Assembly: GCA_002633005.1 (NCBI GenBank)
Contig: NMRA01000098.1
Coordinates: 559,435-619,434, forward strand
Direction: 5' to 3'
DNA length: 60,000 nt
DNA from: Phoronis australis
Lineage: Eukaryota; Phoronida; Phoronidae
Part shown: positions 43,401 to 53,205 of the stretch, one piece after another
Layout of the letters: each line of letters opens with the position of its first letter
Numbering within the stretch: the first letter of the stretch is position 1
Notes under the pieces: generated by a model
The model's input: only the letters and a program-made list of their open reading frames with translations
What the model was told of the DNA's origin: nothing
The model's database searches: none
Position numbers and translations under genes: made by a program

Positions 43401-45675
43401 AAAATATTTATTTTTGGTGGATCTTTTTCGTATCAAGAGATTTTAACTTATTTTCAGCTAGTAACGAAACCGTCAGTACACGAATCTTCCAACGCTAAGC
43501 GGTCGTTGTGCTATTTACCGGCTGAATTCGCAAGCAAGCTAGATCAATATTACAGCTTGCAAGCCATTTTGCGTTTGCCAGACGGGTGTCCCTGTTGAAA
43601 TGCAGCGTTTTCTTGAAGTTAAAATCTGAATCAATTTAGTTTTGAAAATCTGTGCATAGCAATTTCTTTCTAACTTTTTTTAATGATCAGAGCATGATTT
43701 TAAGTGCATTTAGATGATCTATACTGTAAAAAATGCCCCCCACCTTACAAAAATGTCTTTTCCAAGACTCCAAATGATAAATCCAACACTGGTATTTGAC
43801 AAATGTTTCATTAAAGTTCTTTCTTCTACATGTTTTGGTGTGTGTCTTTCATTTCTTAACTCGCCCTTCTTCCCTACTTGGTCTATGCCAGTCACCATTG
43901 TTTCACACTGTCGCGAACTTGCGTCACTTATAATGCAACTTACCAACAAAATGAAAGAATCAGTAATCGCGCTCTCATTCGTCGATGACGAAAAATGTCC
44001 ATCAATGTTGCCTTTTCCTCGCCTTTTTTGCCATCTCCCTAACACATTAAATAATATTTTGATGCTAATTGACCTTTACATCTGGGCAAACAAAAGTATC
44101 ATGAGAAATTTCAAATTTGCAATCAGTGCTGTGGCTGAAAATTGAAGGGGGCATATATTCGCGCAATCAGAGTTGTCAGCACTTTTTATGCTGTGAAATG
44201 TCAAAACCTGGTTCTCATTTTTTGTGAAATGCGCAACTTTTTAGACTCCTATAACATTAAAAAAATATTCAATAGTTGAGTTTCAGGTTATTTTGAAACC
44301 AATTCTGTAAGACATTAAATGCAGTGTAAAATCTCAAAAAATGAGGGAATGTTACTTTGTTATTATTTAAAGTAGCGTTAAACTCGTGCCTTCTGTCAAA
44401 AATAATTTAATTTCGACTATTTAGCGTTAAGAGATTGGTCTCAAAACTTTCCTTTGTAAAAAAAAACTGGTCTGTCTCTGTTTGGAAATAATTGACAGTT
44501 CATTATTTGATCAGGCCATTCACGTCTGAAGGTGACCTGAAATGTTGTGAGCTATGTCTGAAGAAATAACAAACTGTCAGGTCTTTCCGATCCCAGAAAG
44601 CAAGGCTTTAAAGCTGCTTTAAACGTTCTGTCTTACCTCTTTGTGGAACTGGTATGATTCCGTTGAGAAAGATTTCTTGTTACATTTTGCTATGCTTCTC
44701 ATAATAGCTTCCGCTTCCGCTCCTCTATTTTCAGCGTAAAGCCAACGAGGAGATTCTGGGAGCAGCCTGGAAGTAGTACTGGAGTCGACGAAGAAAGAAA
44801 AGGCTCTAAAAACGTTGACAATTTTAATAAGGCAGACGTGCCCATGTAGAAATCTGAAATCAGGAGTTCAATTTCGAACACCACCATTATCTTCTCTACC
44901 ACCACCAATACTGGCACTACCATCACCTCCACAACCACCACCACAACCACCCCTGCCACCACCACCACNNNNNNNNNNNNNNNNNNNNNNNNNNNNNNNN
45001 NNNNNNNNNNNNNNNNNNNNNNNNNNNNNNNNNNNNNNNNNNNNNNNNNNNNNNNNNNNNNNNNNNNNNNNNNNNNNNNNNNNNNNNNNNNNNNNNNNNN
45101 NNNNNNNNNNNNNNNNNNNNNNNNNNNNNNNNNNNNNNNNNNNNNNNNNNNNNNNNNNNNNNNNNNNNNNNNNNNCACTACCACCACCACCACTACCAAC
45201 ACCACCATCACAACCACCACCACCATCACAACCACCACCACTACCACAGTCCCAACACCTCCACCATAAACGCCGACACCAACAGCACATCGGCTGAATG
45301 CATGATCTCCAAATTAGGAGACAGCACACATGATAATTGACACACATTTACAATCTTATTATTTAAAAGACAGCATAACTTTCAAGCGGAAGTGTAGTAC
45401 TTCAAAAACTTAAAATAAGATCTCACCAGACATAATTTACAAGCAGAACAAAAGGCACCACCGCAACCAGTTGGAGATGAAAGTGGTCTCTGCAGACGTA
45501 AGCAACACCACACAGAGCGACGAACCCGATAGCAAACCAGCCATGGTGTAGTAGGCTCACTTGCATTCGGTACTTGCGACCAACAATTTCCATTTCTGAC
45601 AGAAGTAATAATTACCGACAGATTATGTGAAAATTTTCAAGCGTACAAACAAAAACAAACGCACGCAAGCAACAC

Positions 45676-45710
<35 letters not shown>

Positions 45711-48700
45711 CACAAACAAACAAACAAACACACACGCGCGCATATACACACACACCCACGTCACAAACGTCCATACTAAGTACACGCACGCACTCAAAGA
45801 CAAAGACAAAGACAAAACAAGACCTTCAACGCAAGCTATAGTCTACACAAAACGAGGGACTTTATCAAACATATACAGATTTTAAGTAAGATATTGCTGC
45901 AAAAATACCGAACTACAGGTTTGTGACAACGTGAGACACTGGACGGGATCAGAAAGCTTGACTTCAGGTGCGTCGGTTGTAATGCATGGTAATATCTCGT
46001 GTGAACTTGTTTTTTCCAGAAGAAACTTGGTTTATGGAACGTAGTCCCAGTAGATGCCGCCCCCGCTGGTTCCTACGGCAGCTAAAAACCTCTCATAAAA
46101 ATTTCGGCTATCAAAATTTTTGTTATCCTGATCTTTTTTTAAATTTTCTAATAGAAACTTCACTTCTTCTTCTTTCGCACCATAGCACTTGCCATCACAG
46201 AAAATTGTGCATGTCTACTCCGCTACTGTTATACAAGGCAACATTTTTGGAATAGCATAATAGCAACCTTTTAAAAATCTAGTCGATATCCTCCGAGAAA
46301 TATAGGTTTGAACAGCCCTCCCGTCCACTCACATAGAAAACGCACGTGAACTGGTTCGTTTCACTGTCGATAATCTGTAGTTTAGGCACCAATGAACTAA
46401 ATTAATATCCAAGATGGTGGATGAAGCCGTGGACTGGTGTAAACACGAATCCACGGTTTAGAATTAAAGGCGAAGGCAACCTTTTTTCATGTCACTTTTA
46501 GCAAAAATAAGGTTCGTTGATTATCCCAGACACATTTTTCACTTAATTACAGCTTTTCGTAATTTGATTAATTTCTCGTCCTCTACTCCGGAAGTGACGT
46601 TTTGGGAGGCAAGAGTTTCGCGCCAATTTCTTTTCATTATAGTCTGACTGTGAGAACTGTCGAGTCAGTCATCGTTCTACCTCGGTTTTGATAAGTTCGG
46701 TCGTCGTTTGCTTTTGTTTACAATTCAGTCAACATGGCACGCTGTTGCTGCGTGCTGGGATGTACTCATTATCGTCTCACACACGCTTTGGGTACCTTGC
46801 GTCGCTTTCCGAAGGATGACACACTTCGCCGTACTTGGCTAGCTCGTTCATGTGAAGAACGCAGCGCTACCCGTCCACGCAACGTACAAAGCAATGGAGG
46901 GTTACCGAGTGTGTGGCAAACATTTTGTGCCGTCAGATTACGACAGAGATATGTACGCTGAATTGATGAAGGTCCCTGCGAAACAACGCCTGAAGAAGGG
47001 TACCATACCGTCGCTTTTGATTCCCGGCATTGCCCCGCGGGACACTCGGGCAAGTGGGACAGTTCTTCTTCTGTACGTGAGACGATGAGTACACCCCAGT
47101 ACGCAGCAACAGCGTGGCATGTTGACTGACTCGTAAGCAAAAGCAAACGACGACCGAACTTATCACAACTGAGGTAGAACAATGACTGACTCGACTACTC
47201 TCACAGTCAGACTATATGAAAAGAAATTGGCGCGAAATTCTTGCCTCCCAAAACGTCACTTCCGGAGTAGACGACGAGTAATTAATTAAAATAGGAAAAG
47301 CAGTAAATAAGTGAAAAATATGTCTGGGATAATCAACGAACCTTATTTTTGCTAAAAATGACATGAAAAAAGGTTGCCTTCGCCTTTAAGCATGCGCAAC
47401 GCGTGCGTACTCGCTTTGCGAAGAAATAGATTAAAGAGGCCGATTTTTTTGTTTCTCTTCAAGTAGCGAGTTAAGGTTGAAACAAGCGAGGGTTTCTTGG
47501 AAACAGAAATTTGCAGATTATTCCTGACCTAAGTTGTAATCTCTCGAGTCTGCTTCGCTGTTCAACCGATGTCGTGATGATTGTCAACAGTAATACATTG
47601 CGATTGATTAAAATAAGGCTTTATTTGCAACAATCTGAGGACTTTTTTCTTTGTATCGAGGGCTAACTACCAGTATAAATACTGGTCCTAGTATGTTTTT
47701 TGCGAAAAAGGGACTGGCGATTAAAACTTGCTGGATTAATACTAAACTCACTGACATTTTTCAATACGTTCAGAATTTGCCGAGTATAACTTGCTCAGTT
47801 AAAGGGGGGGGGGGGGGCTCGGGGGCTCGGGGGGATCGAATGAGCCCCCCATTTGGTGAAGTGGGCAAAAATGTCCGCCTCAGAGAGACAAAAAGTCTGA
47901 GAAAATGAGGCATACGTCCATTAAACATGTGCAAACGCGCAATTCACAGTGGTGCTTCCGTTTTTTTAGACCGCCCGATTTTTTTGTTACCAAAAGGTCC
48001 TCAAAGTCGAGCCCCCCATATTGAAGGCTGGGTGCGCGCATGAAGCTGACTTCTTTTTGAATAGACGGCACCTGTTTACGCGCGTCTACGATATGTTGAA
48101 TTTCAGTCCTCTTGAGGTACTGCTAAGACGATCATTTATCTATCTCTTCTTCTCTGGATGACAGCTATCATATATCCTTTATGTTTTTGACCTCTTCCGT
48201 TGTCCCTAAAAAGGTCATTCGTTTGTTGATTTGTTCTGAGACTGAAACAGTCTGGAAAGAGAATTCAAAGTCTCCAGTCATTCACATTCGATGTTTAATC
48301 CAAATGCCCAAGTTTAAAAGAGTTCAGAACACAGGGAAGTCCGACAATCTTGCATGAGATCAACGTATATCTGATGTTGGAAGCAAGAGGTGAAGAAACT
48401 TGCCTAGTCATCTTTGCCCGGTTCTTTGACAGTGCTATAAACTCAGAGAAGCAAAGTGGAATATTAGCCAAGAAAGAGACCTGGAAAACTTACGCAAGAC
48501 GAACAGCACGGTAATGATTCCCGCCACAGCATTCCCAGCGAGAAATCGCAAAATTACAAAAGGAGTATAGTACCCGTACCGTGACGTCACAGCTGCTGAC
48601 AGAGATGAGAGAATTGCCAGGACTAGAGCTGCCAATACTGCCTTTTTACGACCAATTCTGGAAAGGCAACATTCGAATCATGGCCTTGTGTGATTTAAAT

Positions 48701-51700
48701 GGAATATTCAGTCAGAACACAGAAACTACAAGTACTGTTCAAAGAAATATTTCGGCGGAAAAGCTTTCACTACCCTTAGGTGTGTTCACTACCGGTGGGT
48801 GTAAAAGATCACGGAATTAATTTTTCTTCCGTCCCAACCTCAAATAATCGATAGATTTATTATCTCCTGCGCTAATACACCAAACCAGATACTGAAACTC
48901 AATAGCGCGGAAGTATGTTTTAAAGTGGATACAAATGTTAATAATTATAGCTATACCTTCAAAAATAAAGAAAGAAAACGAAACATTGTCTGGGATTTTC
49001 TATGGAAGCGTATAGGTGTCACATTACCACACAAACACCACAACACCCCACTAACACCAAAACACCCTACAAACTTCACAACACCCCACAATCGCCACGA
49101 AACCCAGACACACTCCCCACAACAACCTCACAAATTCACAACTCCCCAGAAGTCACAACGACTCCCACAGTCACAAAACCCCCAGAGTCCTTGAGAAGCC
49201 ACAAACACCCCAGAGGAGCCGCAAACACCCCAGAGGAGCCACAAACACCCCAGAAGAGCCACAACACCGCAGAAAAAAACCACAGCTCAACAGAAATATG
49301 TGTCGCTTGTTCGCTTCGATCTCCTGAATTGGAGAAGAAATAGAATTGCTGTAACTAGCTGACATAAACAGCCAAATTATTAATACTGGATACATCGCGA
49401 CGAATCATGATCTTTGGTCTGGGTACATAAAATTCCACAAACCGAAAAATCTTGAATTCTACGGGAAACATTAATCAGGTATAGACGACGGCAATTGCTG
49501 ACATAATATTCCAGGCGAAGGGGAGGACTCACTACGTGAGGGCGGAATAAATTGATGGCAACAGGCCTGACTGTACCGTTACTAAAAATAATTGTCAACC
49601 AACAATTGGAAAGATAAGTTGTACGTAATTTAGCAGTGAGCGTGCAATCGGTCACGGTGGCCGGAAGTCTCAACATAGAAAGCCAGGACACGTGACTGCC
49701 GCAGTGAGCAAAATGGTATCATGATCAGAGTACGCTGTGCTTATACGAGCATTTTTCAGGGGACAATTTGGAAAATTTCGGCATGGTATATGCTGATATC
49801 CGCACCAGGAACGGTGACAAAATATAACAAGTAATGACAACGAGCAACGCGGTTCCCATGTGACATCCACATTACTGGTATAGAGTGAAGTCGGGGAACT
49901 TAAAACATGAGAATTTTCCCAGCCTACTAGTCATCATCAACCAATCGGAAATACACGAGAGACTTCATAACCGTGCGAAACTCGACATACAACCTCCAAG
50001 GAACTCTAACCTTCCACATACAAGGTACCTAAACTACACGGTTAACGGACTCAACACGGTCACGGACGCATGAACACGACTCAGTGAGTTGTGAATCACG
50101 GACCTGCAAACATCGTCCACTGACTCCATGCGCGCACCCAGCCTTCAATGCGGGAGGGGGGGGGGGGGCTCGAATTTCTGACTTTGTGGACCTCTTGGTA
50201 ACAAAAAAGTGAGCGGACTAAAAAAAAGAAAAAACGGGAGCACCACTGTGTATTACGCGTTTGCGCAATGTTTATTGGACTTATGCCTCATTTTCTCGGA
50301 TTTTTTGTCTCTCGGAGGCGGGCCTTTTTGCCCCCCGAGCCCCTCTGGGTGCGCGCATGGATTCACAAGCACGGGAAAGGACTCACAAAACACGATCCAT
50401 TCACCCAAATACGCGAGACACGGACTCATATNTCCCGTGAGTCAGTGGACGGTGTTTACAGGTCCGTGAGCCGTGTTCATGCGTGCGTGACCGTGAGCGT
50501 TAACCATGTACTTAGGTACCTTGACATATACCATCTGTAAATAAGACCACATACGGACCTCATAGTTTCAAATATGTCTCACCCAAAGGATGGAACTCGC
50601 TGGCGATGCCATTAAAAGTTTATAAAAGCTTATCATCCTTCAAGAGTCATATCAGAAAACTGAAACTGGACACTCTGCTGTAAACATGTGTATACGTTTA
50701 TATAGTCCTTGTAAATACTGTAAATATTTAAATGCAACTCTTGCTTCGCATAATCTAGCCATGGGTTAATGTTCATTGTCCGTGTTGCTTGGAGTATAAA
50801 TAAATATGTAAGTATATGCCTATTGTAACAACATGTATGTTAAATCAAACATGCTGATGCCTACGTCACGCCCACTTGCCTATCTCTCAAGCGAGTGATC
50901 CTCGTATGACCGTTGTGAATTTCGTAGTGCTGTGTGTTGCGACGTACTGGTGTCACAATCTGTGTTGTTTGGATGGTGTTGTGGCGATTGCGGGGGATGT
51001 TGTAGACAGTTATAGGATGTTTCAGTCATTGTCAGTGGGCGATGTTGTAAGCTTTACAGGGTGTTGTGAACTTTGTAGGGAGTTGTGGCACTTATACGCT
51101 TCCATAATTTTCAAAGGAAAGCCCAGCCGCATATATAAGCACAATGTCCATACGTCAGTCTGCCCTAGAACATAAACCATGCTTGGCTGGGTAGACTCTG
51201 CCGAGACGTGGTTGTCGAGACAACTTTATGCTTGTAACTCTATGAAACCCTAGTTTGCAACTGCCAAATACACTCTTACATATCTGATATTGTCCCAAAC
51301 GTGACAGCGCCCGACAAAACTCCAGCCATGTAGATGGACGACGCAAGGGCTACAAGATATTCTCTGTCACAGACTAAATCCCACTGAAAAGAGTAATGTG
51401 TCATCATTGTGTTAACTCGGCCTCGGTTCATATGACCTAACATACCAGAGGGAATGACCTATATTGTCTATATTTGCTTTCATTACAGGTCCACTGACGC
51501 TTCTTTTCCTTTGTTTTTTTTTGCCCCTTATTGAATAGGCTTTTTCTCGTGCTTTCAGTCATGTCCTGCCGTTGTCTGGTAGCTTGTAGTCAGGATTTAT
51601 GAGCATCTGATCGTGAATATCGAAATCTAACGGCCGGGAGGCATGAATGAACTGATATTCCATGAAATTATGATTGAAAAACATTAATGTTTGCGTTTTA

Positions 51701-52335
51701 TCTCTTGTGGTCAATGAGGAAGAGATCTCTATAAAACTGCTGAGTTAAAAATATTTTAGACCCAATGGTGCGAATCCTCAGGTGTAGTCGGTCGGTTGGC
51801 AAGCTTTGTGAACTGAAAGAGTTCCTGTGAACTAAATTCTCATGATAAAACCCGTGAACACCATCATAAGTAAAAATATTAGGAGCATCTGGCATGAGTT
51901 CAAACAGACCAAACAGGGCACTGTGTACTGTAAACTACTTACCTGGCTTCTAATGGTACTCGTGAAGACGCTCGCATTGTATTCCCAGTTGTTGCATTTC
52001 CCGAGCACTGAGGAATCATTCTCGTATGCATACATCGGCACGCTACTATTTTTAATCCCAAAGCCAAGTTCTGTGAAATTCAAATCGTAATACTTGCACT
52101 GCCTTTGGAACGTGTCAAAGCTGATGTCCTGCGTTACCAGATTGACGCGGCTTGCATTGGTGTCATACTTACCGGAACACCAATGATCCTGTTCCCCACC
52201 AATAAAGATCATCAGAAAATTTTGCCATGCACACGGAATGGTACCAACACCAATTATGATGAACAGCACAATTTGATATTTTCCAAATCCACCAACAGCA
52301 GAGAGGAACTCGTCAAAATCAGATAAGTTTGACAT
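40331..52335 (-). CDS. SLC22-family organic ion transporter, complete nine-exon gene
   Basis: Nine minus-strand exons (52335-51943, 51383-51280, 48657-48494, 45595-45427, 44766-44637, 44038-43944, 42499-42279, 41380-41199, 40474-40331) join in phase at all eight junctions to 1,602 bases: 533 residues plus stop, the usual SLC22 length. SLC22 proteins are plasma-membrane 12-span MFS carriers for organic cations, anions, carnitine and related solutes. Visible marks: N-terminal FDEFLSAVGGFGKYQ, a long glycosylated TM1-TM2 loop, WDLVCDREY, MFS motif GTISDIIGRKK, WLLPESPRWL, LNRFGRRW, AELFPTVVRN and LLLPETNRTRLPET. Substrate cannot be told from this. Introns are large and full of repeats. Confidence 0.95.
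41199..41380 (-). CDS. SLC22 exon 8 (TM10-TM11)
   Basis: Acceptor AAGTACTTGCAG, donor CACGTG|GTGAGT. It reads LSGLVIVMSSIGKFGSTASF, ATLYLFTAELFPTVVRNVAV and STCARVGSLLAPQLIHV. The E-L-[FY]-PT-x-x-R segment is strongly conserved across SLC22. Phase 0 out. Confidence 0.93.
42279..42499 (-). CDS. SLC22 exon 7 (TM7-TM9)
   Basis: Acceptor TTTCGTTCAAG, donor CTCAG|GTAACG. One base completes Trp; it reads FVASFVYYGLTYNAGSLSGS, VYVNTVISAAVELPALITSC, then LNRFGRRW (the C-half copy of the MFS G-R-R motif) and FVTFCLSGVSLLCC. One base out. Confidence 0.92.
42788..43844. repeat. Two 528-bp near-identical copies around a single N
   Basis: 42788-43315 and 43317-43844 differ at only about seven positions, and the N at 43316 is their exact border. 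The first copy stops where its partner continues into the exon-6 flank. Best read as two overlapping contigs (probably alleles) joined without merging inside SLC22 intron 6. The ORF pair it carries (85 aa) is not otherwise supported. Confidence 0.75.
43944..44038 (-). CDS. SLC22 exon 6 (end of central loop, start of TM7)
   Basis: Found by phase: it must enter in phase 0 and leave with two bases. Acceptor TTTAATGTGTTAG, donor TTGTTG|GTAAGT. It reads GDGKKGEEKATLMDIFRRRM then RARLLILSFCW, the basic R-x-R-x-L-x-L-x-F-x-W start of TM7. It lies just outside the apparent tandem duplicate at 42788-43844. Confidence 0.88.
44637..44766 (-). CDS. SLC22 exon 5 (PESPRWL motif)
   Basis: Acceptor CTACTTCCAG, donor AAAGAG|GTAAGA. 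TG+G completes Trp, then LLPESPRWLYAENRGAEAEA and IMRSIAKCNKKSFSTESYQF. PESPRWL is diagnostic for SLC22/sugar-porter carriers and starts the large central cytoplasmic loop. Exits in phase 0. Confidence 0.95.
44860..45290 (+). repeat. CCA/CCACAA microsatellite with assembly gap (44969-45175)
   Basis: A long (CCACCA)n-like tract in SLC22 intron 4, interrupted by 207 N. Reading through it in either strand gives Pro-, Val- or Gly-rich open frames (44699-45347) that are artefacts of the repeat. Confidence 0.95.
45427..45595 (-). CDS. SLC22 exon 4 (TM5-TM6)
   Basis: Acceptor ACTTCTGTCAG, donor GTCTG|GTGAGA. It carries one base in and two out. It reads MEIVGRKYRMQVSLLHHGWF then AIGFVALCGVAYVCRDHFHL and VAVVPFVLLVNYVW, corresponding to the E-x-x-G-x-x-[YR]-R segment and TM5-TM6 of the family. 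Confidence 0.9.
45596..46463. other. SLC22 intron 3, distal part
   Basis: Contains a (CA)n/(CAAA)n microsatellite cluster at about 45655-45830, ending in AAAGAC reiterations. No exon is supported; the open frame 45986-46255 has no motif. Confidence 0.6.
46468..47385. mobile_element. Fold-back Kolobok-like element with about 318-bp inverted arms
   Basis: The ends AGGCGAAGGCAACCTTTTTTCATGTCA and their reverse complement are flanked by TTAA on both sides (46464-46467, 47386-47389). The inverted arms run from each end for about 318 bases (46468-46785 and 47068-47385) and include matching blocks such as GACGTTTTGGGAGGCAAGA and TTGGCGCGAA. Each arm ends inside the start of a THAP reading frame, so there are two THAP starts facing each other. 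The centre holds the rest of one THAP domain. Located in SLC22 intron 3. No transposase catalytic domain is present, so any movement would need a partner in trans. Confidence 0.75.
46734..47040 (+). pseudogene. THAP domain in the fold-back element, one frameshift
   Basis: Frame 1 begins ATG at 46734: MARCCCVLGCTHYRLTHALG then LRRFPKDDTLRRTWLARS (C-x4-C, then Trp). After a +/-1 shift near 46850 the second frame gives YRVCGKHFVPSDYDRDMYAE (C-x2-H) and KKGTIPSLLIPG in the place of the AVPTIF motif. So all four zinc ligands exist but in two frames. A mirrored start (MPRCCCVLGCTH) is on the minus strand at 47120. Confidence 0.75.
47800..48060 (-). repeat. Dispersed repeat R5, minus copy
   Basis: The minus strand reads a G-run, then GAGGACCTTTTGGTAACAAAAAAATC, GTGAATTGCGCGTTTGCACATGTTTAATGGAC, and CATTTTCTCAGACTTTTTGTCTCTCTGAGGCGGACATTTTTGCCC, ending in a C-run. 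The same blocks appear on the + strand at 50125-50365. The centre could encode LMDVCLIFSDFLSL in both copies, but frames are short. Confidence 0.6.
48494..48657 (-). CDS. SLC22 exon 3 (MFS motif A, TM3-TM4)
   Basis: Acceptor TTGCCTTTCCAG, donor TTGC|GTAAGT. It completes the motif as SDIIGRKKAVLAALVLAILS and continues SRYGYYTPFVILRFLAGNAV and GIITVLFVL. One base in, one out. The Arg/Lys after G-R are the cytoplasmic gate residues of MFS carriers. Confidence 0.92.
48990..49290 (+). repeat. AC-rich minisatellite (CCACAAACACCCCAGAGGAG units)
   Basis: Three to four tandem 20-21-bp units at about 49197-49265, preceded by degenerate ACAACACCCCAC units from 49020. Flanking ATGGAAGCGTATAGGTG is found inverted near 51087-51103, so the whole block is a relative of 50905-51105 in opposite orientation. 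Confidence 0.7.
49291..50020. other. SLC22 intron 2 stretch, nothing recognised
   Basis: Open frames on the minus strand (49380-49691 and 49670-49870) have no motif or splice support. Confidence 0.4.
50024..50522. repeat. Inverted-repeat element around repeat R5, plus copy
   Basis: Arms: GGTACCTAA-ACGGTTAAC-CACGGTCACGGACGCATGAACACG-CTCA-CACGGACCTG-AAACA-CGTCCACTGACTC at 50024-50128, and its reverse complement at about 50433-50522. Between them lies R5 (50129-50365) with a G13 run. A single N (50432) sits at the inner edge of the right arm, so the loop may be mis-assembled. Confidence 0.6.
50555..50815 (+). pseudogene. 3' tail of a LINE (L2/CR1-like), plus strand
   Basis: KGWNSLAMPLK then SLSSFKSHIRKLKLDTLL and a stop fits the conserved C-terminal end of LINE ORF2 proteins (W-N-x-L-P ... 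S-L-x-x-F-K-x-x-L-K). It is followed by a 3' tail with repeated TAAATA/GTAAGTA motifs (about 50795-50817). It is severely 5'-truncated and lies in SLC22 intron 2. Confidence 0.55.
50905..51105 (+). repeat. GT-rich degenerate minisatellite block
   Basis: GTTGTGGCGATTG, GGTGTTGTGAACTTTGTAGGGAGTTGTGGCACTTATACGCTTCCAT: the reverse-complement counterpart of 48990-49290. The open frame 50876-51175 across it is rich in Val/Cys only because of the repeat. Confidence 0.5.
51280..51383 (-). CDS. SLC22 exon 2 (TM2)
   Basis: Acceptor TCTTTTCAG, donor ATAT|GTAAGA. Phase 0 in, two bases out. It reads WDLVCDREYLVALASSIYMA then GVLSGAVTFGTISD: the conserved [FW]-DLVC-[DE] segment, TM2, and the start of MFS motif A. 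The nested open frame 51155-51346 (MRRPSTWLEF...) is a shadow. Confidence 0.92.
51943..52335 (-). CDS. SLC22 exon 1 (N-terminus, TM1, glycosylated loop)
   Basis: The start chosen is the ATG at 52335 (MSNLSDFDEFLSAVGGFGKY), which matches the usual SLC22 beginning; an in-frame ATG 14 codons upstream (52377) is possible but less family-like. TM1 is about residues 21-43 (YQIVLFIIIGVGTIPCAWQN). The outer loop has five N-glycosylation-type sites (NAS, NFT, NSS, NDS, NAS) and Cys residues typical of this loop. Donor CAG|GTAAGT, phase 0. Confidence 0.92.
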
Positions 52336-52377
52336 GCTTTCAGTCAACGAATTGACGCAAAGCAAAACCTGTCTCAT

Positions 52378-53205
52378 CCAAAGCTACACAGTGAATGGGA
52401 AGCTTGACCCTTTCAAAAATAGCGTGTCTCAGCACCAGTGATGCATTACAATTTGAGTTTGAGGTAATAGTGTATGAAGTCCATGATCCAATAATCGCTC
52501 ATTGGACATCTACTGTCAGTAGAGTTCAAAAGTAGAGCCAGCCGTTTTACGAAAGGGGAGGGGGTCCAAGCAAAACGGTACATTTTTTAATTTGTAATAT
52601 CATAACGTAACACTGTACGTATTATGTACGTGGGGTTTAAATAGGGAGGAGACAAAAAGCTCTCATGGCTGCCCCTGAATTCTTGATAACGTACTAATAG
52701 AGTAGTTGTGACAATCTGTTACAGCACTGGGCATACAGTGTCATCTATAAGAAATAGGCTTACAGCATACCACACCGACAAGCAGTAAGGAACAATAAAC
52801 ACGAAAGTAACGGCACAAGACAAGAGTCTGTAGATCAAAACAATCCTCTACTACCACAAACAACTTAACTTACAATTGGCATGCGCCAATCTACGAGAGA
52901 AGTCAATGACTCTTTGTCAACATATTTAGGGTTTACACTCTACCAAATCTTGTGACGTATGGCTAACCAGACACCACAAAATCACCGTTTTTATCACACT
53001 CTGTCCTGCAGTCGCACTAACAGAATCCTTATCTGGAATCTTTTTGATTTGCACTCGGTTACGTCTCACCGTTTGGGTAGGGGTAGACACAGGTTACGAG
53101 CGACCATGATACACTTTGCGTTGAACAGTACCAAATTCCTGGCTATCAGGAATAATCAAACACGGTCGAAATGTAATTTAATTTTCAAACGCTAGTTCTC
53201 TTCTC
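52378..53205. other. Upstream flank of the transporter gene, nothing recognised
   Basis: Candidate promoter side of the minus-strand gene. No TATA box, exon or repeat family was recognised. The open frame 52959-53195 is not supported. Confidence 0.4.

Noticed and set aside
42788-43598. Apparent duplicated gene encoding similar 85-residue and longer proteins
   Set aside because: The copies are bordered by a single N and nearly identical; best explained as unmerged overlapping contigs in an intron.
44699-45347. Long Val-, Pro- and Gly-rich open frames on both strands
   Set aside because: They are translations of a CCA-type microsatellite and a gap in an intron of the transporter gene; only 44637-44766 (PESPRWL) is real coding sequence there.
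49197-49265. Regularly spaced 20-21-bp direct repeats that could suggest a CRISPR array
   Set aside because: The units are contiguous with no unique spacers, in an animal intron; it is a minisatellite.
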